Of a stretch of DNA of 38,990 bases, positions 16,724-23,438 are shown in pieces; positions within the stretch are counted from its first letter, which is position 1; every line of letters begins with the position of its first letter. The position numbers and the translations under genes are program-made. Source of the stretch: Bryobacterales bacterium (GTDB taxonomy: Bacteria > Acidobacteriota > Terriglobia > Bryobacterales > UBA6623). Location: the NCBI GenBank assembly GCA_028819215.1, contig JAPPMG010000071.1, positions 1 through 38,990 on the forward strand, in the 5' to 3' direction. Under the pieces are notes generated by a model. It worked only from the letters and a program-made list of their open reading frames with translations, was not told the DNA's origin and made no database searches.

Positions 16724-17338
16724 ATGTTCTGGAGGCGCGCGGTGCCGGAGGACGCCGATTGGCTGATCGTCGGGCTAGGCAATCCCGGCGAGGAGTATCG
16801 GCAGACGCCGCACAACTTGGGGTTTTTGACGGTCGAGCGCCTGTCGGAGGATGCGGGGGTCCGCGTCACGCGACCGGAAGAGGACGCGCTGGTGGGATGC
16901 GGACAGATCGGAGGCAAGCAGGCATTGCTCGCCAAGCCGCTCTCGTTCGTCAACCGCAGCGGCGGGCCCGTCAAGCGCCTCCTGAGGCGCTATCGCTTGA
17001 CGCCGCACCGGCTGCTCGTCGTCTACGACGAGTTGGATCTGGCTTGGGGCAGGTTGCGCCTCAAGCAGAAGGGGTCGGCTGCGGGTCATAATGGTATGCA
17101 GTCCATCATTGATGCGCTGGGGACGTCAGAGTTCCCGCGGCTGCGCATCGGGATTCACCCGGGGCACCCCGTCTCCAACGGAGCGAGGTACGTCCTGCGC
17201 CCGTTCACCCGGGACGAGATCGAGGAAGTTGAGGAAATCGTCGGACGCGCGGCGGAGGTCGTGCGGCATGCCCTTGCCGAGGGCACGGAGAAGGCCATGG
17301 CGCGGAGCAACCGGCGCTTGGCGGAGTCACAGGAATAG
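16724..17338 (+). CDS. pth: Peptidyl-tRNA hydrolase
   Basis: Pth releases peptides from stalled peptidyl-tRNA. Catalytic and binding residues are all in place: Asn20 in IVGLGNPGEEY, His30 in TPHNLGF, Asp102 in VVYDELDL and Asn123 in GSAAGHNGMQSI, the same spacing as E. coli N10, H20, D93 and N114 with a roughly ten-residue N-terminal extension (MFWRRAVPEDADW). The usual FMNxSG loop reads SFVNRSG. Length 204. The ATG at 16724 is the only start that leaves room for the fold; a later start would cut the first strand. The rpsF ATG follows after six bases. Confidence 0.95.
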   Translation: MFWRRAVPEDADWLIVGLGNPGEEYRQTPHNLGFLTVERLSEDAGVRVTRPEEDALVGCGQIGGKQALLAKPLSFVNRSGGPVKRLLRRYRLTPHRLLVVYDELDLAWGRLRLKQKGSAAGHNGMQSIIDALGTSEFPRLRIGIHPGHPVSNGARYVLRPFTRDEIEEVEEIVGRAAEVVRHALAEGTEKAMARSNRRLAESQE

Positions 17339-17344
17339 AGAGTC

Positions 17345-17881
17345 ATGAGAGTTTACGAATTGGGGTTCATCCTCAAGCCGGATCTGCCGGAGCAGGAAGC
17401 GCAGGAGTCCCTCGAGAGCGTCAAGCGGGTTCTGGCGTCAGGCGGTGCCAGCGTGGACAAGGTGGATGACTGGGGCAAGCGGCCGCTGGCGTACCGCGTG
17501 CGCGGGTTCTGGAGCGGCCACTACATCTTCATCCAGTACTCGATGAACGGGGATCGCTCGCTGAATCGCGAGCTGGAGCGCCGCTTGCGCGTCTCCGATC
17601 ACGTCATCAAGTACATGGTGATCCGCATCGATGAAGATCTGAAACGGTTGGCGAAGGCTCAGGCGCGCCGCGCGAAGCGGCAGCCGGTGTTGGATGCCAA
17701 GGCCGCGGCGCGTGCGGCCGAAGCCGAGAAGGCCAAAGCGAAGGCGCCGGGCAAGCCCGAACCGGAGCTGCCGTCGTCACCGCCGCCCGGCGAGCCTGAG
17801 CCGGCTGAGACAGCTGCTCCCGAAGAGAGCAGCGCCGAACCGGCGGCTGCCGAGGCGAGCGCCCCGGCCGCCGAGGAGTGA
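17345..17881 (+). CDS. rpsF: Ribosomal protein S6 with long C-terminal extension
   Basis: S6 sits on the platform of the small subunit and pairs with S18. The domain (about 1-100) is standard: [20 protein letters not shown], then [20 protein letters not shown] and the [15 protein letters not shown] end. The family is about 95-135 residues; this protein has 178. The extra 75 residues are first Ala/Lys-rich (likely helix) and then Pro/Glu/Ala-rich and acidic. No ssb gene lies between rpsF and rpsR, unlike the enterobacterial or Bacillus order. The stop is 26 nt before the rpsR start. Confidence 0.95.
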   Translation: MRVYELGFILKPDLPEQEAQESLESVKRVLASGGASVDKVDDWGKRPLAYRVRGFWSGHYIFIQYSMNGDRSLNRELERRLRVSDHVIKYMVIRIDEDLKRLAKAQARRAKRQPVLDAKAAARAAEAEKAKAKAPGKPEPELPSSPPPGEPEPAETAAPEESSAEPAAAEASAPAAEE

Positions 17882-17907
17882 TGCGAGGCATCGAGAGGAA
17901 TCGACAA

Positions 17908-18291
17908 ATGGCTGAGAACGAAGAGACACGACCGGCACCCTCTCGCGAGGCCGGGAGCGGCCCGCGCCGCGACCGAGGCGGTCCGGAGGGCCGCGGCCGC
18001 TCCGGAGGCAAGCGCTTCTTCCGGCGGCGCAAGGTGGACTACTTCAGCGTCAATCGGATCGACCACATCGACTACAAGGACGTCGAGACGCTGAAACAGT
18101 TCGTCGGCGACCGCGGCAAGATCAACCCGCGCCGCCACACAGGGCTGAGCGCAAAGCACCAGCGCCAGCTGCGGCGGGCAATCAAGCGAGCCCGGAATCT
18201 GGCCCTGCTGCCGTTCGTCGGCGTAATCGAGAAGCCGCAGCGCGACAGGGATCGCTTGCGGGACAGAGAGAGGGGTGGCTCCGATGCATGA
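17908..18291 (+). CDS. rpsR: Ribosomal protein S18
   Basis: S18 binds 16S rRNA and S6. The core [25 protein letters not shown], the [32 protein letters not shown] segment (given here in two pieces of the same block) is diagnostic. It is the zinc-free form: the CxxC pair of C+ paralogs is absent (KVDYFSVN where the Cys would be). The first 35 residues are a Gly/Arg-rich disordered extension. I chose ATG at 17908, with AGAGGA eight bases upstream, over an in-frame GTG at 17878 that would lie inside the rpsF stop. It overlaps the rplI start by eight nt. Confidence 0.93.
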   Translation: MAENEETRPAPSREAGSGPRRDRGGPEGRGRSGGKRFFRRRKVDYFSVNRIDHIDYKDVETLKQFVGDRGKINPRRHTGLSAKHQRQLRRAIKRARNLALLPFVGVIEKPQRDRDRLRDRERGGSDA

Positions 18292-19033
18292 GGTGATTCT
18301 CAAGAAGGACATCTACAAGCTGGGAGAGCGCGGCGATGTGGTCAAGGTCAAGGACGGCTACGCCCGCAACTACCTGTTCCCGCAGAAGCTGGCGATCCCT
18401 GCTGACAAGGGCAGCCTAAAGCAGCTCGAGCAGATGCGGGCGGCGGCGGCCAAGGAGGCCGTGAAGCTCCACGGTGACGCGAGCAAGCAGATGGAAGCGC
18501 TCGAGGGAGTGGTGGTGCGGATGGTTGTTCGCGCCAGCCTGAACAACCAGCTCTACGGCTCGGTCACGGCGCGCGACATCGCCGCCAAGCTGAACGAGCA
18601 GGGGTTCGGCATCGAGCGCCAGCGCATCCAGCTCACGACTCCGATCCGGACTCTGGGAGACTACGAAATCCCGGTTCATCTCTACAAGGACCTGTCAACG
18701 ACCATCAAGGTCGAGGTCCGCGCCGAGGGGCGCGAAGACGAGCCCCTGACGCGCACCGTGCAGGCGTCAGCTGAGTTCGAGTTCGCGCCGCCGGCCGAAT
18801 CCGAGCAGTCCGGCGAGGGGGCTGAGCCCGCCGAGGCCCCTAGCGAAGATGGCGCGCCTGAAGCCGAAGCGGCTTCCGGGGCGGACGGAGACGAGTCGGG
18901 CTCGGAGGGGGACGAGACGGCCGTGGAGGCCGCCCCGCCGTCCGGCGACGACGCTTCCGAAGCGGTTGATGCCGATGCCTCAGGAGCGGTCGATCCCGAC
19001 GGCTCCGAAGTAGTCGATCCCGATGGCGCATAG
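18284..19033 (+). CDS. rplI: Ribosomal protein L9 with acidic repeat tail
   Basis: L9 spans the large subunit at the L1 stalk base. The N-domain [20 protein letters not shown] with [13 protein letters not shown], the connecting helix and the C-domain ([19 protein letters not shown], then [14 protein letters not shown]) make up about 150 residues, the normal size. A further 95 residues form an acidic Glu/Ala/Asp/Ser tail absent from ordinary L9, ending in three 8-residue repeats ([24 protein letters not shown]; residues 226-249). ATG at 18284 with GAGAGGGG upstream is preferred over a GTG at 18275. The end of the tail overlaps the start of the SDR gene by 11 nt. Confidence 0.94.
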   Translation: MHEVILKKDIYKLGERGDVVKVKDGYARNYLFPQKLAIPADKGSLKQLEQMRAAAAKEAVKLHGDASKQMEALEGVVVRMVVRASLNNQLYGSVTARDIAAKLNEQGFGIERQRIQLTTPIRTLGDYEIPVHLYKDLSTTIKVEVRAEGREDEPLTRTVQASAEFEFAPPAESEQSGEGAEPAEAPSEDGAPEAEAASGADGDESGSEGDETAVEAAPPSGDDASEAVDADASGAVDPDGSEVVDPDGA

Positions 19034-19784
19034 CTTCTTCGATCTCAGCGGGCAGACCGCCCTGGTCACCGGCGCGGCGCGTGGCATCGGCGCTGGCATC
19101 GCTGCCCGCCTCGCACGGGCGGGCGCTACAGTCGCCATCGCGGACCTGAACGCCGAAGCCGCTGCGGATCAGGCCGGAAAGCTCCGCGCGGAGGGGCTGG
19201 CGGCGTTTTCCGAGGGGCTCGAAGTGACGGATCCGTCGTCCGTCCGGGCCGTGGTCGATTCCGTGCTGGCCCGCCAGGGCCGCATCCACGTGCTGGTTTG
19301 CTGCGCGGGCATCGCGGGCAGGGCACTGCCCACGTGGCAGCAGTCCGATGCCGACTGGCAGAGTGTCATCGACATCAACCTCAGCGGCGTGTTTAGCTGC
19401 TGCCGGGCGGTGTTGCCCACGATGGTCGAGCACGATTACGGCCGGATCGTCAATATCGCCTCCTTGGCCGGCAAGGAGGGGAATCCGAACATGGTGGCCT
19501 ACTCGGCCTCAAAGGCGGGCGTGATTGCGGCCTGCAAGTCGATGGCGAAGGAAACAGCGCTCAACAACATCTGCGTTAACGCGATCAGCCCGACCGTGAT
19601 CCGCACGCCCATTCTCGACCAATTGACCGAAGAGCAGGTCAACTACATGACCTCCAAGATCCCGCGCGCCCGCACCGGAACCGTCGAAGAAGTGGCCGCC
19701 GTGGCGCATTTCCTAGCCAGCCCGGACTGCTCGTTCGTGACGGGCCAGTGCTACGATGTCAGTGGCGGGCGGGCGACCTACTAG
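19023..19784 (+). CDS. Short-chain dehydrogenase/reductase
   Basis: Classical SDR of 253 residues: cofactor loop TGAARGIG at 16-23, active-site Ser147 in NIASLAG, and Tyr160-x3-Lys164 in YSASK. The acidic residue after the second strand (AIADLNAE) favours NAD(H). The usual NNAG motif reads CCAG (93-96), which is rare. The sequence FDLSGQTALVTGAARGIG and the end FVTGQCYDVSGGRATY resemble 3-oxoacyl-ACP or sugar/polyol dehydrogenases of this superfamily; the substrate cannot be told. Its start codon lies inside the last four codons of rplI in another reading frame, so its expression is tied to ribosomal-protein translation unless it has an internal promoter. Confidence 0.9.
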   Translation: MAHSFFDLSGQTALVTGAARGIGAGIAARLARAGATVAIADLNAEAAADQAGKLRAEGLAAFSEGLEVTDPSSVRAVVDSVLARQGRIHVLVCCAGIAGRALPTWQQSDADWQSVIDINLSGVFSCCRAVLPTMVEHDYGRIVNIASLAGKEGNPNMVAYSASKAGVIAACKSMAKETALNNICVNAISPTVIRTPILDQLTEEQVNYMTSKIPRARTGTVEEVAAVAHFLASPDCSFVTGQCYDVSGGRATY

Positions 19785-19822
19785 GCGCTGCCACCGCTCA
19801 CACCAGTCTCCAAGGAGTGCCT

Positions 19823-20788
19823 TTGCGCCGCTTGAGCCTTCTTGCAGCCGCGCTCGCGATGGGCGCGGTATCCGTGATCGCCGCCGTGACTGTTGAAAAG
19901 ATCCCCTACGCGGGTTGGCCGAACTGCTATCGGCTGTCTAACGGCGAAGTCGAACTGATCGTCACGTCCGATGTCGGGCCCCGGATCATCCGGTACGGCT
20001 TCCAGGGCGGCCAGAACTTCTTTGTCGAGCTGGAAGAGGATCTGGGCAAGACCGGCGGCGACAACTGGCGGCTGTATGGCGGGAGCCGGCTCTGGGTGGG
20101 CCCGGAGGATCCGGTCTACAGCTACGGAGCCGACAACGATCAGGTGCAGGTCGAGATCTCGGGGAGCAGGCTTACGGCCCAGGCGCCCGTCGAGCATACG
20201 GGAGTGCAGAAGGCGATCGCGGTCGAGCTGGCCGACGAAGGCAGCGCGGTCAGGGTGGTCTACACCCTCGCCAATCGCACGATCTGGCCGTTGCGCGTAG
20301 CGACGTGGGTGCTGACGATGATGGCCCCGGGTGGCGCCGGAATCACGACGCTGCCCCCGCGCGGCACCCATCCGGAGGTCTTGGCCCCGACCAATCCGCT
20401 GGTCGTGTTCGCCTTCACCAACATGGCCGATCCGCGCTGGACCTGGCTGGAGAAGTACATCGTTTTGCGACAGGACCCCCAGAATGCCGATCCGGAGAAG
20501 ATCGGGCTTTTCAATCCGGCGACGCGCGGTGCGTACTTGCTCAACGGCGAGTTGTTCGTCAAGAAGTTCGCGGCGTCTCCCGAAGAAGAGTATCCGGACA
20601 TGGGGGCTTCCTACGAAACGTTCACCAACGAGCGGTTCTTGGAGATCGAGACGCTCGGCCCGCTGCGCACGCTGCAGCCCGGCGAATCGATCGACCACGT
20701 GGAAGAGTGGTCCCTGCATCGCCCGGTAGCAGTCGGCAGCTGGGATGACGCAGAATTGGACCGAGTCCTCGCACCGTACTTGGAGTAG
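19823..20788 (+). CDS. DUF4380 family exported protein (galactose-mutarotase-like fold)
   Basis: The protein has a signal sequence (MRRLSLLAAALAMGAVSVIAA) and then the DUF4380 domain: GWPNCYRLSNGEVELIVTSD, DVGPRIIRYGFQGGQNFF, and WRLYGGSRLWVGPED, the family's hallmark. DUF4380 resembles aldose epimerase/mutarotase beta-sandwiches that bind carbohydrates; no catalysis is shown. With TTG at 19823 it has 321 residues and AAGGAG five bases upstream; a GTG at 19817 overlaps that site. It lies 38 nt after the SDR gene, and its stop overlaps the next start by one base (TAGTG). Carbohydrate context fits the SDR and the later isomerase-fold gene. Confidence 0.85.
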   Translation: MRRLSLLAAALAMGAVSVIAAVTVEKIPYAGWPNCYRLSNGEVELIVTSDVGPRIIRYGFQGGQNFFVELEEDLGKTGGDNWRLYGGSRLWVGPEDPVYSYGADNDQVQVEISGSRLTAQAPVEHTGVQKAIAVELADEGSAVRVVYTLANRTIWPLRVATWVLTMMAPGGAGITTLPPRGTHPEVLAPTNPLVVFAFTNMADPRWTWLEKYIVLRQDPQNADPEKIGLFNPATRGAYLLNGELFVKKFAASPEEEYPDMGASYETFTNERFLEIETLGPLRTLQPGESIDHVEEWSLHRPVAVGSWDDAELDRVLAPYLE

Positions 20789-21408
20789 TGTTTCGGACGG
20801 TTGCAGGCCGGTTGCTCCGCCGTGGCCGCGTGGGCCTGCTGCCGGGTACGTACAATCCTCCGACGATGGCGCATATAGCGCTCGGCGAGGCGGCGCAGCG
20901 GCGCTTCGACTTGGATCAGGTAGTGCAGGTCATTCCCCGATTGCTGCCGCACAAGCAAATCGCGAGGCCGACCGTGGAGCGTCGCTTGGAATGGATCGCA
21001 GAGCTAGCTCGGCTTCGAAAGGGCTGGGCCGCCTGCGCGTGCGAGGCCGGCTTGGTCGTGGACATGGTCGACGCGCTGCGGCGGGAAATCGGCGATGCAT
21101 GCGAGCTGTTCGTGATCGCCGGGCGCGACGCCGCCGAGCGCTTCGCGACATGGGACTATGGCGACCGCGAAGCGTTCAGCGACCAGCTCAACCGGTTCAC
21201 GCTATTGGTCGGCGGGCGTGGCGGGTCCTATCTGGTCGCACCCGAGCACAAGGGGCGAATCTTGCCCTTCGAGATAGCCCCGGCGCATGCCGAGACCTCG
21301 TCTTCGGCGGTGCGGTCCGCCATCGCTCGCGGCGAGGATTGGGACCACTTGGTGCCCGCGGAGATCCACCATGTGGTGGCTGCGGCCTATGCAGGGAGTG
21401 CCGCGTGA
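20788..21408 (+). CDS. nadD: NadD-like nucleotidylyltransferase
   Basis: Cytidylyltransferase-like fold of 206 residues. The nucleotide-binding start GLLPGTYNPPTMAHIALGE corresponds to the GxFxPxHxGH motif, and AETSSSAVRSAIARGED to the ISSTxIR motif. Middle segments (QVIPRLLPHKQ, ELFVIAGRDAAERF) resemble NadD, which adenylates nicotinate mononucleotide in NAD synthesis. However the first His of the motif is Thr and the Gly is Ala (TMAH), so the exact substrate is less sure than the fold. GTG start at 20788 overlaps the previous stop by one base; its TGA overlaps the following GTG. PRPP (prs), NadD and NAD kinase elsewhere in the window would fit a common metabolic theme. Confidence 0.72.
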   Translation: MFRTVAGRLLRRGRVGLLPGTYNPPTMAHIALGEAAQRRFDLDQVVQVIPRLLPHKQIARPTVERRLEWIAELARLRKGWAACACEAGLVVDMVDALRREIGDACELFVIAGRDAAERFATWDYGDREAFSDQLNRFTLLVGGRGGSYLVAPEHKGRILPFEIAPAHAETSSSAVRSAIARGEDWDHLVPAEIHHVVAAAYAGSAA

Positions 21409-22199
21409 ACACGGCCTTGGTCCGATACCACCCTGCGATGAGCGGCGCTCTGTTTCGCCTGCGGGGAATGCTAGTCGACCTGGAGAGGACAGTCCGCGGC
21501 CTCGAGCGCGAATACGCCTCGGATGTGGACAAGTTGCGCCAGTTCGAACGCCGCTTCCGTCCGGCTGTCGGTGACCGGTATGACGAGCTAGAACATCTCC
21601 GCGAACGCATCAATCGAGGCTGGCGGGCACTGGGCGAAGCGCAGGAGAACCAGGCGACCGGGACCGCGCAGGCCCGAGACGAGGATCATGGGGAGGCCGC
21701 GTGCTCGCCGCCTCCGGAAGAGGGAGCGCGCCGACTGTTCTTGGCGCTGGCTCGGCAGATTCATCCCGACCTTGCCGCTGACGAGGAGGAGCGTCGCAGG
21801 CGCCACGAGCTGATGGCGGAAGCGACGCTTGCCTACCGCGACAGCGATGAGCGCCGCTTGCAATGGCTGCTCGAGCACTGGCAGGCGGAAAGCGAGCCGA
21901 TCCTAGGCTGCGGGCTCGGAGCGTCGTGGGCGAGGGCCAACCGTCAGATCGCCTGGGCGCGCTATCGGATGCGCGAGCTGCAGCATGCCTTGGGCCAATT
22001 GCATGCTTCGCCGATCGCGCGACTGATGGACGAACACGATCGCGCTCGTTCTGTTGGGCGCAACTTCATCTTGGAGATGCGGCGGACGTTGCAGGCCGAG
22101 CTCGAGGAAGCGTATAGCGAGTTGGACCGCTTGGAAGCTGCGGTGGACGATCTCGACCCGGATTCGGTCGAGGCGGTTCGATCCGCGTTCAGCGCGTGA
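21405..22199 (+). CDS. J-domain-like coiled-coil protein
   Basis: A 264-residue protein with three parts. Residues 20-80 are a heptad-rich helix (LVDLERTVRGLEREYASDV) likely to form a coiled coil. Residues 105-155 contain the core of a J-domain: RRLFLALARQIHPDLAADEE with the HPD tripeptide at 120-122, followed by an Arg-rich helix. The rest is helical again (RTLQAELEEAYSELDRLEAA). J-domains stimulate Hsp70 ATPase; here there are no Gly/Phe or zinc regions, so it is a type III co-chaperone at most. GTG at 21405 overlaps the NadD-like stop (GTGA), implying coupled translation. No DnaK is encoded nearby. Confidence 0.75.
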   Translation: MNTALVRYHPAMSGALFRLRGMLVDLERTVRGLEREYASDVDKLRQFERRFRPAVGDRYDELEHLRERINRGWRALGEAQENQATGTAQARDEDHGEAACSPPPEEGARRLFLALARQIHPDLAADEEERRRRHELMAEATLAYRDSDERRLQWLLEHWQAESEPILGCGLGASWARANRQIAWARYRMRELQHALGQLHASPIARLMDEHDRARSVGRNFILEMRRTLQAELEEAYSELDRLEAAVDDLDPDSVEAVRSAFSA

Positions 22200-22293
22200 G
22201 CCCTCGTGAACCGCTGCATTGCACGAGACCGCCCGGCTCTGCGATATCGTAGTCTGCGGCGATGCCAATCCAAGACTTGACGGTGCAGTGCAA

Positions 22294-23313
22294 GTGACTC
22301 GTCGCGAACTCCTCCTAGCCGGCCTAGCGGCGCAATCTCTCGGAGCCCAAATGCCTACCCCTCGACTCGGCCTAGACCTCTTCAGCCTGCGATCCCAAGG
22401 CTGGACCGCATTCCAACTGCTGGATTTTGCGCACGCGCACGGCGCATCGGTGGTGAACTTTTCGGAGCCGCGCTTCCTCGGCGGCACCACGTCCGACCGC
22501 CTCAAGCGGGTGCGCGAGCACGCCGATTCGCTTGGCATCCAGATCGAGGTTGGGTTTGGCTCGATCTGTCCCACGTCAACGCGCTTCCTCAAGGAGGACG
22601 GCACCGCGCGCGAACAGCTGCTGAGAATGTTCGCGATCGCGCGGATCCTCGGATCGCCCTTCGTCCGGTGCTATCTCGGCAGCGCTGACGAGCGCAAGGG
22701 CGAGCTTCCGCTGGACGCCCACATCGAGAACACGATCGCGGCCTGCAGGTCGGTCCGGGACGACGACGGCCGCCACGGAATCAAGATCGCGATCGAGAAT
22801 CATGCCGGCGATCTCCAGGCGCTCCAGCTGCGCTCCTTGGTCGAAGAGGCCGGCACCGATTATGTCGGCACGCTGCTGGATGCCGGCAACGCGACTTGGA
22901 CCTTGGAGGATCCGCTACACACCCTCGAGGTGCTGGCGCCGCTGGCGCTGACAACGGGGATCCGCGACTCGCGGATCTGGATCGAGGATGGTCAAGTGCA
23001 CGTGATGTGGGTGCCTCTAGGCCAAGGCAATATCGGAATCGACCGGTGGACTGCTCGATTCCGCGAGCTGCGTCCGGATCTTGCGTTCTCCTTGGAGATG
23101 ATCAACTTGCGTTCCGCCCGCAAGTTTGCGGTGCGCGACGCGACATTCTGGGACGGGTACCGCGACGTTCCGGCGTGGGTCTACGAGGGCTTCATGAAGT
23201 TGGCGCGACAGGGCAAGCCTTATGTCGCGCCAGAAGGGGAGCCGGTCGCGCTCGAACGCGAGGAAGTAGCCGCCGACCTAGCCTACAGCCGTCGTCTGCT
23301 AGGCCTGGTCTAG
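22294..23313 (+). CDS. Sugar phosphate isomerase/epimerase-like TIM barrel, Tat signal
   Basis: From GTG at 22294 the protein reads MTRRELLLAGLAAQSLGAQ, a twin-arginine signal, followed by a xylose-isomerase-like TIM barrel of the AP_endonuc_2 superfamily. Metal-binding positions are suggested by KIAIENHAGD (Glu), GTLLDAGNATWTLEDP (Asp) and the FSLEMINLRS block with a late Glu. About 339 residues, normal. The upstream in-frame extension to 22219 has no ribosome site and would bury the signal. Substrates in this superfamily are sugars, inositol derivatives or hydroxypyruvate; none can be assigned. It ends the plus-strand run and converges on the TPP-enzyme gene. Confidence 0.82.
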   Translation: MTRRELLLAGLAAQSLGAQMPTPRLGLDLFSLRSQGWTAFQLLDFAHAHGASVVNFSEPRFLGGTTSDRLKRVREHADSLGIQIEVGFGSICPTSTRFLKEDGTAREQLLRMFAIARILGSPFVRCYLGSADERKGELPLDAHIENTIAACRSVRDDDGRHGIKIAIENHAGDLQALQLRSLVEEAGTDYVGTLLDAGNATWTLEDPLHTLEVLAPLALTTGIRDSRIWIEDGQVHVMWVPLGQGNIGIDRWTARFRELRPDLAFSLEMINLRSARKFAVRDATFWDGYRDVPAWVYEGFMKLARQGKPYVAPEGEPVALEREEVAADLAYSRRLLGLV

Positions 23314-23438
23314 CCGCAGCGCTTGCAGGCGCACCTGCGCAGTCCTATAGGCGGAGAGCGCAGAGGATGGCACCGGCAGAAATTGCCGGTCCGCTTCCTT
23401 CTCTGGCGGCTGCCCTCCCTAGCAAGGCCTAGGTCAGG

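Noticed and set aside
20745..21404. Long reading frame joined in front of the J-domain protein
   Set aside because: It is the shadow of the NadD-like gene; Arg/Gly-rich with no motif. The GTG at 21405 is the natural start.
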